Shown here: positions 12,730 through 21,400 of the stretch, piece by piece
How positions within the stretch are numbered: the first letter of the stretch is position 1
How the letters are laid out: every line of letters starts with the position of its first letter
Source of the DNA: a virus
Virus record (IMG/VR): IMGVR_UViG_3300022658_000144
Coordinates: 1-24,397 of that record
DNA length: 24,397 nucleotides
Direction: 5' to 3' (one strand)
The notes under the pieces: model-generated
What the model saw: only the letters and a program-made list of their open reading frames with translations
The model's database searches: none
What the model was told of the DNA's origin: nothing
Position numbers and translations under genes: made by a program

Positions 12730-14067
12730 ATGTTGCTGCCCCATTTGGCGTCCCGGCTGTACGGGACGCCGCTTCTGCTCGTCCGCTCGAAGCTCGACGT
12801 CATCTTGTCCGTCCTCGGTGAGCGGGTTCAATGGCCCGCTACCAAGGAGGCACTGCCGATCCCGGCGCCAAAGTCGAGCGTCGGTGCTGCCCCTGGCATC
12901 GCAGTGATCCCGGTCTACGGCACCTTGGTGCGCCGATCTCTCGGGCTCGATGCCGCATCGGGCCTCACCTCCTACGGCCAGGTGGCGGCCATGCTGGATG
13001 AAGCGCTGGCCGACGCTTCGGTGACGGGCATCTTGCTCGACATCGACTCACCCGGTGGCGAGGCCGGCGGCGTCTTCGAGCTCGCTCAGCGGGTGCGCGC
13101 TGCCAGTGCGGTCAAGCCGGTGTGGGCGGTGGCCAGCGACTCAGCCTTCTCGGCCGCCTACGCGATTGCCTGCGCAGCCTCGCGCATCTACGTGAGCCAG
13201 ACCGGCGGCGTGGGCTCGATTGGCGTCATCGCCATGCACGTCGACCAGACGGCTCGCGATGCGCAGGACGGCTACCGCTACACGGCAGTGACCGCAGGCG
13301 CGCACAAGAACGACTTCTCCCCGCACGAACCCCTCGATCCCGATGCCTATGCGCTGCTGCAGGCCGAGGTCGACCGCCTGTACGGCCTTTTCGTCGATCA
13401 CGTCGCCACGATGCGCGGCCTTGATGCAACGGCCGTGCGAGCCACTGAAGCCGGCCTGTACTTCGGCCCCAACGCGATCAACGTGGGACTGGCCGATCGG
13501 CTTGGCACCACCGAGTCCGCGCTGGCGGACTTCGCGTCCTACCTCGCCACCAACGCAGGGGCCACCGGCTTAAAGGTCCTTGCCGCTACCAGTCTCCCCC
13601 TCGCGCCCACCTCCAAAGGGGCGCTTCTCTCAACCCACCCCATGGAGAAAACCGCGATGCACGAAAACGCTATCGATCGACTCCCTCCGGAGTCAGCCAA
13701 CGCGCCGGAAGACCCGGCACCCGTACCCGAAAAGCCCGACCCCACTGAGAGCGGTATTGCAGGGCAAGCCCAGGAGTCCGCCTTGGGCAACGAAGTGACC
13801 GCTGCGGTGAACACAGCGGTTGCACAAGTGCGCGCCGATGCCGTGGCGATCGCTGAGTTGTGCCAGCTCGCTGGCCAGCCCGGGCTCACCGCAGCCTTCC
13901 TTGCCGAGGGGGCGGGCGTCGCACAGGTGCGCAAGACGCTCCTTGCTGGTCGGGCGCAGGGCACGGAGATCAGTTCGCTGATCCATCCGGACGCTGCGGC
14001 CACGACCGCATCCCCGGAGCAGAACCCCCTCATGAAGGCCGTCAAGAAACTCACTGGAAAGGACTGA
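12730..14067 (+). CDS. S49-family head maturation protease with C-terminal scaffold region
   Basis: A 445-residue protein resembling lambda gpC. Residues ~55-270 form the S49/ClpP-like protease: LDIDSPGGEAGG (from ~103), nucleophile S141 in DSAFSAAYAIA, and the likely base K193 in TAVTAGAHKNDFSPHEPLDP. The protease trims scaffold and portal during prohead maturation. After ~300 the sequence turns polar and helical (AVNTAVAQVRADAVAIAELC, LLAGRAQGTEISSLIHPDA), as expected for a scaffold domain fused to the protease. The start at 12730 comes one base after the portal stop, and a 9-bp hairpin covers codons ~6-14. An internal in-frame start near 13657 probably yields the scaffold alone. Confidence 0.93.
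   Translation: MLLPHLASRLYGTPLLLVRSKLDVILSVLGERVQWPATKEALPIPAPKSSVGAAPGIAVIPVYGTLVRRSLGLDAASGLTSYGQVAAMLDEALADASVTGILLDIDSPGGEAGGVFELAQRVRAASAVKPVWAVASDSAFSAAYAIACAASRIYVSQTGGVGSIGVIAMHVDQTARDAQDGYRYTAVTAGAHKNDFSPHEPLDPDAYALLQAEVDRLYGLFVDHVATMRGLDATAVRATEAGLYFGPNAINVGLADRLGTTESALADFASYLATNAGATGLKVLAATSLPLAPTSKGALLSTHPMEKTAMHENAIDRLPPESANAPEDPAPVPEKPDPTESGIAGQAQESALGNEVTAAVNTAVAQVRADAVAIAELCQLAGQPGLTAAFLAEGAGVAQVRKTLLAGRAQGTEISSLIHPDAAATTASPEQNPLMKAVKKLTGKD
12747..12770 (+). other. 9-bp perfect stem-loop in the first codons of the protease gene
   Basis: GGCGTCCCG (12747-12755) pairs with CGGGACGCC (12762-12770) across a 6-nt loop, starting 17 nt after the protease ATG. A hairpin this strong beside the initiation region could lower ribosome loading; this is inference. 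Confidence 0.6.
13657..14067 (+). CDS. Probable nested scaffold protein (Nu3-like internal start)
   Basis: Within the protease gene, ATG 13657 is in frame (codon 310) and has GGAG at 13644-13647, nine bases upstream. From it a 136-residue protein would be made (MHENAIDRLPPESANAPEDP and onwards), polar and helical, close in size to lambda Nu3, which is likewise translated from inside gene C. The region before it (residues ~285-304, PLAPTSKGALLSTHPM) looks like a linker instead of folded protease, and a 6-bp hairpin (13603-13608 with 13619-13624) precedes it. ATG 13642 is an alternative start but has a poorer ribosome site. Evidence is positional and by analogy with lambda; expression is unproven. 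Confidence 0.6.
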   Translation: MHENAIDRLPPESANAPEDPAPVPEKPDPTESGIAGQAQESALGNEVTAAVNTAVAQVRADAVAIAELCQLAGQPGLTAAFLAEGAGVAQVRKTLLAGRAQGTEISSLIHPDAAATTASPEQNPLMKAVKKLTGKD

Positions 14068-14071
14068 AGCC

Positions 14072-14452
14072 ATGTCAGCACTGAACGAACCTCTCAACCT
14101 CGGCGATCTCCTCAAGTACGAGGAGGACTGCCTCAACTACTCGCGTGACGTCGTCACCGTGGCATCCGGTCAGCGTCTCGAACTCGGCGCCGTCGTGGGC
14201 CGCGTCGCAGCGACTTCGAAGATCAAGCGCTACGAGCCGGACGCGACCGACGGAACCGAGTCCCCGGTGGGGATCCTGCTGGGCGACGTCGATGCCAGCC
14301 TGATTGAGCGCGACAACGCCTTGCTGCTTGCGCGCCACGCGATCGTCGCTTCTCACGCCGTTGTCTGGCCCGCCAGCGCCACGCCCGAGCAGAAGGTCGC
14401 CGCCACTGCGGCGCTCGAAGCGCGCGGCATCCTCATTCGTCAGTCCGCCTGA
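14072..14452 (+). CDS. Head decoration protein (gpD-like)
   Basis: A 126-residue protein located between protease/scaffold and major capsid genes, exactly as gpD in lambda. It contains the pattern of phage head decoration proteins: N-terminal SALNEPLNLGDLLKYEEDCL, then SGQRLELGAVVGRVA, a middle GILLGDVDASLIERDNALLL ARHAIV, and a C-terminal helix QKVAATAALEARGI. gpD-type trimers clamp the expanded capsid and stabilise it against the pressure of packed DNA. The ribosome site is GGAAAGGACTGAAGCC before ATG 14072. The length is a little above lambda gpD (110), within the family's range. Confidence 0.9.
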   Translation: MSALNEPLNLGDLLKYEEDCLNYSRDVVTVASGQRLELGAVVGRVAATSKIKRYEPDATDGTESPVGILLGDVDASLIERDNALLLARHAIVASHAVVWPASATPEQKVAATAALEARGILIRQSA

Positions 14453-14466
14453 AAGGAATCCTGAAC

Positions 14467-15471
14467 ATGAACAACCCGTTCAACACCCCGGCGTTTTCGA
14501 TGGCGGCACTGACCTCCGCCATCAACGTCATCCCCAACCGCTACGGGCGCCTCGAGTCGCTCAACCTGTTCCCGGTGAAGCCGGTACGCACGCGCCAGAT
14601 CATCGTCGAGGAGCAGAACGGCGTGCTCAACCTGCTGCCGACGCTGCCACCCGGTGCTCCGGGCACGGTCGGCGCACGTGGCAAGCGCAAGGTGCGCTCC
14701 TTCGTGATCCCGCACATCCCGCACGACGACGTGGTCCTGCCCGAAGAGGTCCAGGGTATCCGTGCCTTCGGCTCCGAGACCGAGATGGAATCGGTGGCCG
14801 GCGTCATGGCGCGGCATCTGGAGACGATGCGCAACAAGCACGCCATCACGCTGGAGCACCTGCGCATGGGCGCCCTCAAGGGCGTGATCCTCGATGCCGA
14901 CGGCTCGGTGATCTACGACCTGTATGACGAGTTCGGTATCTCGCCGGCGGTCGTCAGCTTCGATCTGGGCAATGCCTCGTCGAACGTGAAGAAGAAGTGC
15001 GCCGACGTGCTGCGCCACCTGGAGGACAACCTCAAGGGCGAGTTCATGACCGGTATCCGTGTCCTCTGTTCGCCAGAGTTCTTCGACGCGCTGACCGACC
15101 ATCCCAAGGTCAAGGACGCCTTCACCTACTGGCAGCAGGGCGCGGTGCTCATCAACGACATGCGCTCCGGCTTCACTTTCGGTGGCGTGACCTTCGAGGA
15201 GTACCGTGGCCAGGCGACCGATGCCAACGGCACCAGCCGTCGCTTCATCGCTGCGGGCGAGGCTCATGCGTTCCCGATCGGAACCGTGGACACCTTCAGC
15301 ACGTACTTCGCGCCGGCCGACTTCAACGAGACGGCCAACACCCTGGGCCAGTCCATCTACGCCAAGCAGGAGCCGCGCAAGTTCGATCGGGGCACCGATC
15401 TGCACACGCAGAGCAACCCGCTGCCGATGTGTCATCGCCCGGGCGTCCTGGTCAAGCTCACGGTGGCCTGA
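14467..15471 (+). CDS. Major capsid protein (gpE family)
   Basis: A 334-residue protein with the HK97-fold lambda gpE family pattern: N-terminal FNTPAFSMAALTSAINVIPN and FPVKPVRTRQIIVEEQNGVL, then VLPEEVQGIRAFGSETEMES, a central MRNKHAITLEHLRMGALKGV, and a C-terminal segment with AFPIGTVDTFSTYFAPADFN and EPRKFDRGTDLHTQSNPLPM. It forms the icosahedral shell. AAAGGAATCC precedes ATG 14467, a good ribosome site for a highly expressed gene. Size and order (decoration protein, capsid, then joining proteins) match lambda closely. Confidence 0.96.
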   Translation: MNNPFNTPAFSMAALTSAINVIPNRYGRLESLNLFPVKPVRTRQIIVEEQNGVLNLLPTLPPGAPGTVGARGKRKVRSFVIPHIPHDDVVLPEEVQGIRAFGSETEMESVAGVMARHLETMRNKHAITLEHLRMGALKGVILDADGSVIYDLYDEFGISPAVVSFDLGNASSNVKKKCADVLRHLEDNLKGEFMTGIRVLCSPEFFDALTDHPKVKDAFTYWQQGAVLINDMRSGFTFGGVTFEEYRGQATDANGTSRRFIAAGEAHAFPIGTVDTFSTYFAPADFNETANTLGQSIYAKQEPRKFDRGTDLHTQSNPLPMCHRPGVLVKLTVA

Positions 15472-15474
15472 TTC

Positions 15475-15777
15475 ATGGGGCTGGTGGATGCCGTCTACGC
15501 GGCAGCAGCCAGCGCGGGCCTGCTCCAGGTCTGCGTCTGGCATCCCTCGGATGGATCGGCGGCGCAGTCCCATCCCGTGGGGTTCTCCTGCCCGGACGAA
15601 TCCCTGCTGGATGGGCTCACGGTCAGCAGTGAGTACGCGATGACGTTCCCAACGTCGGTGTTCGTGGGGCTTGCACCCCGGGAGCAGGTCCAGATCGGAT
15701 CAGTGACCTACCTGGTTCGCGAGGTCCGGGCCCGAGGCGACGGATCCGAACGGCGCGCGACTCTCACCAAGGTCTGA
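15475..15777 (+). CDS. Head-tail joining/completion protein (100 aa, FII-like position)
   Basis: Starts four bases after the capsid stop. The 100-residue product has a beta-rich C-terminal part (SEYAMTFPTSVFVGLAPREQ, VQIGSVTYLVREVRARGDGS, RRATLTKV) resembling small gpFII-type or stopper proteins that close the portal channel and join the tail. Its position right after the capsid gene and before a tail-terminator-like gene supports this. Sequence conservation in this group is low, so the family call rests mainly on gene order and size. Confidence 0.75.
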   Translation: MGLVDAVYAAAASAGLLQVCVWHPSDGSAAQSHPVGFSCPDESLLDGLTVSSEYAMTFPTSVFVGLAPREQVQIGSVTYLVREVRARGDGSERRATLTKV

Positions 15778-15781
15778 CGCC

Positions 15782-16228
15782 ATGGCGACCAACTCGGTCC
15801 GCGAGCAGATCCTGCTGGCGGTGATGGAGGCTGTTCGTCCGGCAGCGCAGGCCCTGGGGGCAACGGTCCACCGATCACCGTCGGTGGCCGTCACCCGCGA
15901 GCAGTGCCCTGCACTGGTGGTGTTCCCTGAAACGGACGCCATTGCCGAGCGGGCTAACGACCGCGTCACACGCGAACTCACGGTCCGCATCGTGGCGTTG
16001 GCGCGCGCGGTCCCACCGGTCGTTCCCGAGACCGAGGCAGACCGGCTGCTGACCGCCGCACACGCAGCCCTGATGGCCGACCTGAATCTGGGTGGACTCG
16101 CGCTCGGGATCCGCGAGCAGGAATGCGAGTGGGAAGTGGAGGACGCCGATGCCGTCGCCGCCGCCATTCCCGCGCGCTACCGCATCACCTACCGAACTCT
16201 GGCCCACGACCTGGCAACCCAAGGATGA
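15782..16228 (+). CDS. Putative tail terminator / minor tail protein (gpU-like, 148 aa)
   Basis: The 148-residue protein begins with a helix (VREQILLAVMEAVRPAAQAL) followed by a beta-alpha pattern with CPALVVFPETD and RVTRELTVRIVALARAVPPV, and ends IPARYRITYRTLAHDLAT. This is the general plan of siphophage tail-terminator proteins, which cap the tail tube and set its junction with the head. It lies between the joining protein and the tube protein as expected. It starts four bases after the previous stop. The assignment is by fold impression and synteny, not by a catalytic or unique motif. Confidence 0.72.
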   Translation: MATNSVREQILLAVMEAVRPAAQALGATVHRSPSVAVTREQCPALVVFPETDAIAERANDRVTRELTVRIVALARAVPPVVPETEADRLLTAAHAALMADLNLGGLALGIREQECEWEVEDADAVAAAIPARYRITYRTLAHDLATQG

Positions 16229-16232
16229 ACCC

Positions 16233-16421
16233 ATGACCCGACTCGTCTTGACGCGCCCACACACGCATGCGGGCAAGTCCTACGGGGTCGGTGACCGCAT
16301 CGAGGTCGACGCCGACGCTGCCGATTGGCTGCTGGCGAACGACATCGCCGCGCGGGAACCGAAACCCGTCCGGACTGAAACCGATATTTCTCCCATTCAA
16401 CGCAAGGAACCCAAGCAATGA
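16233..16421 (+). CDS. Small phage protein (62 aa), unknown role
   Basis: Starts four bases after the preceding stop with AAGGATG upstream of ATG 16233. The product (MTRLVLTRPHTHAGKSYGVG then DRIEVDADAADWLLANDIAA) is a small beta-barrel-like protein of a kind often found next to tail-tube genes in phages; I recall a DUF7210-type family but cannot verify it. The C-terminal ~20 residues are charged and disordered-looking. Its stop overlaps the tube-protein start (ATGA at 16418-16421), which supports it being a genuine, coupled gene despite its size. Confidence 0.72.
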   Translation: MTRLVLTRPHTHAGKSYGVGDRIEVDADAADWLLANDIAAREPKPVRTETDISPIQRKEPKQ

Positions 16422-17170
16422 GCACCTATGCAAGTTTTCAAGGCCGAGTGTTCCTCGGCAAGCGCGATATCGCCGGTCTGCCTATCGAGGTGCGCTCGCC
16501 CGGCAACGTGGCCGAGTTGAAGCTGTCGCTGAAGACCGACGTCCTGGAGCACTACGAGAGCCAGACCGGACAGCGCTCGCTCGATCACCGCATGGTCAAG
16601 CAGAAGTCCGCCACGGTGAAACTGACCATTGAGGAGTTCACCAAGGAGAACCTGGCGCTCGCGCTGTACGGCAACCATGTCGTCGGCACGGCAGGATCCG
16701 TCACCGCCGAGCCCATCGGAGGAGCCACTCCGACGCCGGGCGATCGCTACTTCCTGGCCCACCCGCGCGTGTCGAACCTCGTGGTGACGGACTCGGCCGG
16801 CACACCCGCGACGTTGACGGCCGGCACGCACTACACGGCAGACCCGGATTTCGGTGCCGTCCAGTTTCTGGACACCACCGGATTCACGGCGCCGTTCAAG
16901 GCGAGCTATGCCTACGGCGTGGCCACCGAGATCGGCATCTTCACGCAGGCGCTGCCCGAGCGCTTCCTGCGCATGGAGGGCATCAACACTGCCCAGGGCA
17001 ACGCCAAAGTCCTGGTCGAGTTGTACCGGGTGGCCTTCGACCCGCTCAAGGAGATCTCCTTCATCTCGGACGACTACAACAAGTTCGAGCTGGAAGGCTC
17101 GCTCTTGGCGGACACCACCAAGGCCTATGACGCGGTGCTGGGCCAGTTCGGCCGCATCGTCCAGCTGTAA
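16418..17170 (+). CDS. Major tail tube protein
   Basis: The 250-residue protein begins MSTYASFQGRVFLGKRDIAG and contains a tube-protein core (PGNVAELKLSLKTDVLEHYE, QKSATVKLTIEEFTKENLAL) and the C-terminal segment AFDPLKEISFISDDYNKFEL followed by EGSLLADTTKAYDAVLG. These fit siphophage tail tube proteins, which stack as hexameric rings. A central region (SNLVVTDSAGTPATLTAGTH YTAD and following) is an inserted beta domain. It sits directly before the frameshifting chaperone pair, the standard location of the tube gene V in lambda. It starts within the previous gene's ATGA. Confidence 0.9.
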   Translation: MSTYASFQGRVFLGKRDIAGLPIEVRSPGNVAELKLSLKTDVLEHYESQTGQRSLDHRMVKQKSATVKLTIEEFTKENLALALYGNHVVGTAGSVTAEPIGGATPTPGDRYFLAHPRVSNLVVTDSAGTPATLTAGTHYTADPDFGAVQFLDTTGFTAPFKASYAYGVATEIGIFTQALPERFLRMEGINTAQGNAKVLVELYRVAFDPLKEISFISDDYNKFELEGSLLADTTKAYDAVLGQFGRIVQL

Positions 17171-17179
17171 GGGGATCCC

Positions 17180-17587
17180 ATGAGCGATCTGGATACCCTG
17201 ATCCCTGCTGACACCGAGGTGGCGGTGGGTGGCGAGACCCTGCTGATCAAACCCCTGAAGGTCGGCCAGGTGCCGGCCTTCCTGCGGGCCATCTCGCCGG
17301 TCATGCATCAGATCACGGCTGCCGACGTCGACTGGCTGGCCTTGTTCGGCGACCGCGGCGAGGACCTGCTTTCGGCCATTGCCATTGCGGTTGGCAAGCC
17401 GCGTGGCTGGGTCGATGACCTGGCGGCGGACGAGGCCATCTTGCTTGCGGCCAAGGTGATCGAGGTCAACGCCGATTTTTTTACCCGCCAGGTGATCCCT
17501 CGGCTCGACGTCCTGTTCGCGACCGCGAAGCTGCCGCAGGGAAACCCTCCCACGGCAGCCACTGGTTCGACGCCATCGAGCACCTGA
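17180..17587 (+). CDS. Tail assembly chaperone, short form (gpG-like)
   Basis: The zero-frame product is 135 residues (MSDLDTLIPADTEVAVGGET at the start; VMHQITAADVDWLALFGDRG in the middle; ends GNPPTAATGSTPSST). It matches the size, acidic character and position of the short tail chaperone (lambda G) between tube and tape-measure genes. These chaperones coat the tape-measure protein before tube assembly. AAGGGGATCCC is its ribosome site. Near its end the mRNA carries GGGAAAC (17539-17545) in the reading phase that allows -1 slipping, so part of the ribosomes should make the longer form. Most product is expected to be this short form. Confidence 0.88.
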   Translation: MSDLDTLIPADTEVAVGGETLLIKPLKVGQVPAFLRAISPVMHQITAADVDWLALFGDRGEDLLSAIAIAVGKPRGWVDDLAADEAILLAAKVIEVNADFFTRQVIPRLDVLFATAKLPQGNPPTAATGSTPSST

Positions 17588-17784
17588 TCGAGCACGGGCA
17601 TCGCTTGCCGGACATCCTGGACTACACGCTGGCGCAGGTGCGCGCGTTCGTCGCAGCCGCTGAACGGTCGGACGCGGCCCGGGATGCCCGGCTGTTGTCC
17701 TTGGTCGCCATAGGCGCCCGGGGCGATGCCCGGCAGGTCGACCAGACGTTTGATCGTCTTATCGATCGGGCCCAGTTGTCATGA
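17180..17784 (+). CDS. Tail assembly chaperone, -1 frameshift fusion (gpGT-like)
   Basis: Joining the zero frame up to C17545 with the -1 frame from 17545 (CCC TCC CAC...) gives 201 residues with no stop until TGA 17782-17784. The added ~79 residues (SHWFDAIEHLIEHGHRLPDI, LDYTLAQVRAFVAAAERSDA, ending IDRAQLS) form a helical T-like domain, which in lambda contacts the tube protein while the G part binds the tape measure. The fusion stop overlaps the next gene's ATG (ATGA at 17781-17784), good evidence that the -1 frame is really translated. No ATG start in the -1 frame would give the T part on its own. Confidence 0.88.
17539..17545 (+). promoter_or_regulatory. GGGAAAC slippery heptamer for -1 ribosomal frameshifting
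   Basis: Zero-frame codons CAG GGA AAC place the heptamer as G_GGA_AAC, the X_XXY_YYZ phase required for -1 slipping; lambda G-T uses the close variant GGGAAAG. After slipping the -1 frame is open for ~80 codons. No strong downstream hairpin is obvious. Confidence 0.88.
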
Positions 17785-18425
17785 AGGTATCCATCCGGAT
17801 CGACAGTGCCGCTGGGCAGGCGCAGCTGCGCCGTTGGGGTGGGGAGATCCGCGCCAAGGTGCAGAAGGCCGTGGCACGGGCCATGGCAGCTGAAGCCACC
17901 GAATTGCGCCAGGACGTGCGCGCCGAGGTGGCTGGGCAAATGACGGTGGTGAAGAAGTCCTTTCTGAAGGGCTTCACGGCCAAGGTGCTGGATCGCGATC
18001 CCAACCGGTACCCGGCTCTCTATGTGGGCTCGCGCATCCCCTGGTCGCGGATCCACGAAACCGGCGGCGTCATTGCTGGACGTCTGCTGATCCCGCTGCA
18101 CGGGCGCATCGGGCGCAAGCGCTTCAAGGCGCAGATCGCCGAACTCATGCGCGGCGGCAACGCCTACTTCGTCAAGAACGCGAGAGGAAACATCGTTCTC
18201 ATGGCCGAAAACCTGAAGGAGTACGACCGCACGCTGTCGGGCTTCAAGCGACGGTACCGCAAGGCCGAGGGCGTCAAGCGGGTCAAGCGTGGCGCCGACA
18301 TCCCGATCGCCGTGCTCGTGCCCAAGGTGGTTCTCGGCAAGCGCCTGGACATCGAGCGCTTGGTCGCCACGCGCGTGCCGCGCCTGTCGGCCGAGATCGA
18401 AAAGCAGCTGCGCACGGTCGACTGA
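17781..18425 (+). CDS. DUF6441-like tail protein (214 aa)
   Basis: The 214-residue basic protein begins MKVSIRIDSAAGQAQLRRWG and contains VARAMAAEATELRQDVRAEV, YVGSRIPWSRIHETGGVIAG and FKRRYRKAEGVKRVKRGADI. This matches, as I recall, the DUF6441 family found between the chaperone pair and the tape measure in many proteobacterial phages; the general plan resembles minor tail proteins such as gpZ that act at the head-proximal tail end. The start overlaps the frameshift product's stop, so it is probably translationally coupled to GT. No enzymatic residues are evident. The precise role is unproven. Confidence 0.82.
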   Translation: MKVSIRIDSAAGQAQLRRWGGEIRAKVQKAVARAMAAEATELRQDVRAEVAGQMTVVKKSFLKGFTAKVLDRDPNRYPALYVGSRIPWSRIHETGGVIAGRLLIPLHGRIGRKRFKAQIAELMRGGNAYFVKNARGNIVLMAENLKEYDRTLSGFKRRYRKAEGVKRVKRGADIPIAVLVPKVVLGKRLDIERLVATRVPRLSAEIEKQLRTVD

Positions 18426-18428
18426 TTC

Positions 18429-21400
18429 ATGGCCAATCGCATCTCCATCCTCGTCGCGCTGGAAGGGGCTGACGACGGGCTCAAGCGCGCCGTCGCCTCG
18501 GCCGAGAAGTCGCTGGGCGAACTCTCGAACACCGCCAAGACGGTGGGCGAGAAGACCACCAACGGGCTGGCCGAGGTCAAGGCGGGGGTCTCGGCGTTCT
18601 CGGAGCAGTTCGGCCGGGCAAAGACCCAGCTCGTGGCCTTCTTGGCAGCTTTCGAGTTCGCCGGGCGCCTGCGCGAGGTCATCGAGATGGCCGACGCATG
18701 GAACCAGATGGGCGCTCGGCTCAAGCTGGCCACGGCGGGTGCCAACGAATACAAGGTCGCGCAGGCCGCACTCTTCGAGATCGCGCAGCGCATGGGCGTC
18801 CCGCTGCAGGAGACGACCGCGCTGTACGGCAAGCTGCAGCAGTCGGTCCGCATGCTGGGAGGCGAGCAAAAGGACGCGCTCACCATCACCGAGAGCATCT
18901 CGCAGGCATTGCGCATCTCAGGCGCGAGCGCCACGGAAGCTCAGTCCTCCTTGCTGCAGTTCGGTCAGGCATTGGCCGCTGGCGTGCTGCGCGGCGAGGA
19001 GTTCAACTCCGTTGTCGAGAACTCTCCCCGTCTGGCGCAGGCCCTGGCCGACGGTCTGAATGTGCCTATCGGGCGGCTGCGCAAACTCGCCGAAGAGGGA
19101 CGGCTGACCGCCGATGTGGTGGTCAACGCGCTGCTGTCCCAGAAAGACAAGCTGGCGGCCGAGTACGCCAGCATGCCGGCGACGGTGTCGCAATCCATCG
19201 AACGGGTGCGCAATGCCTTCGGGCAGTGGGTGCAGAAGATGGACGAGTCCACCGGCATGACCAAGAAGCTGTCCGAGGCGCTGACTTGGCTCGCGCAGAA
19301 CATGGACACCGTCATGAAGTGGCTCACGATCATCAAGGACGTGGGCCTGGCCGTCCTGATCTACCGCTTCCTGCCCGCTCTGGTGACCGCTTGGCAGACC
19401 GCAGGCGCGGCGGCGGTCCTGGCGGCCAATGCCACGGCCTCCGCGTGGGCCACGGCGAACCTGACGATCTCGGCGGCCGTCGCCACGGTCGGCGTGCTCA
19501 AGACGGCCTTTATGGTCCTCGGGGCCTTCCTGGTCGGGTGGGAGATCGGCACGTGGCTGTCCGAGAAGTTCGAAATCGTGCGCAAGGCCGGCATCTTCAT
19601 GGTCGAGGTGCTGGTCAAAGCGGTCGAGCAGCTTCAGTACCGCTGGGAAGCCTTCGCAGCGATCTTCACCTCGGACACGATTGCCGAAGCCACCAAGCGC
19701 CACGAAGCCCGACTGGCCGAGATGAACCGGATCTTCGGCGAGATGTACGCCGGCGCGACCAAGGGGGCCGATGCCGCCAAGGGCGCGATAAACACGACGG
19801 GCACGGCCGCCGAGGAGATTGCCAAGCGGCTTGAAGCCGTGCGCCAAGGCACGCAGGAAGCCGTTGGACGTGGCGTCGAAGCCGTCCACGCAGCGCTGGA
19901 GAAGCTCAAGTCCCGTCTGGGCGAGGTGGAGCAGACCGTCGGCAAAGCCACGCAGGTGGTGAACGACTCGACCGCGAAGATGGCCGAGGCCTACAAGGGC
20001 CTGACCTCCATCATTGAAGCCAATCTTCAGCGGCAGGTCGAAGCCGTGAAGGGCCGCTACCAGCAGGAGCAGGCGGCGCTTGAACTGAAGACGCAGTCCG
20101 AAACCGCGTTGATCACCAAGTCGACGCAGTTGCTGACCGACGCGCTGACCCAGCAGACCACACTGCGCCGCCAAGCCACGACCGACACGCTCAAGCTCAT
20201 CGATGACGAGTCCAGGGCGCGGATCGATGCCGCCCGGCGCGACGGCCAGACGGAGCAGGAGCGCTCGGCTAACGTCACCCGCGTCGAGAACGAGATCCTC
20301 GCGACCAAGCGCCAAACCATGGTGCAGGCGGCCGCCGAGTACCGCCAGCACATCGACCAACTCAATGCCGAAGCGAACCGCCACCTGGCGGAGATCAAGC
20401 GCATCGAGGAAGAGAAGCGCCTGCTGTCGATGTCCACGGAGGAGCGCATCCGCGAAATCCTCCGGCAAGGCATGACCGAGGTTGAGGCGACCGAGGACCG
20501 CAAGCGCCAGATCTACGAATACCAGTCCAAGGCCCGCGACGCGCTGGCTGCCGGCGAACTGGAGCAGGCCCGCCAGTACGCGCAGAAGGCGATGGATCTG
20601 GCGGCGCAGGTCGCCAGCAGCCAGACCAATGAAGCCAAGCGCGCCAAGGATGCCCGTCGCCAGTCCGAGCAGAATGCCTCGCAGGTCACCCAGCTGGAAG
20701 CGCAGTCGCGCGAAGCCTACCGACGCCAGGAGTACGAGAAGGCCGACACGCTGATGCGTCAGGCCGATCAGCTGCGTGCGGAACTGGCCCAGCGCACCAA
20801 GGACGCCGATACGGCGATCGCACAGGGCAAGGACGGCGTCTACCAGGCCATCCAGCGCATCCGTGACTCCGAGGAGATCCTTAACAAGACGCTGGACGCT
20901 GAAGCCAAGGCACACCAGACGGCCGCACAGTCGGCGCTGACTGCCCGAGACCAGATCCGCGAGACGCTGACCCAGACCGAGGGCCAGATCGACCAGATCA
21001 CGGCCAAGCTTAAGGACGGCCTCAAGGTCACGATCGACGCCGACACGGCGCGCTTCGACAAGGCCATCGCGGACCTGGACAAGGCGCTGGCCGAGAGGCA
21101 ACTCCTCCTCAAGATCCAGGCCGACCTGCAGGAAGCAGAGAAGAAGCTCCAGCAGTACGAGCAACTGCTCAAGGAAGGCAAGACGCTCCCGGTCGACGCC
21201 GATGTATCGAAGGCCAAGGACGCCCTGGCGCAACTCAAGACCTACGCCGACCAGAACTCGCAGCTCGATCTCAAGGTCGCCACGGAGAAGGCGCAAGCAT
21301 CGATCACCAACGTCGAGGGCATGATCCGCGCGCTCGGCCGCATCGAGACCGAATCCCGGCACCAGGTCAGCACCAACGCGGATGCGGCGCGGGCTGAGGT

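Noticed and set aside
17476-17482. Seven Ts in phase T_TTT_TTT as an alternative slippery site
   Set aside because: A -1 slip here meets TGA within five codons (17494-17496), whereas GGGAAAC leads to an open 80-codon frame.
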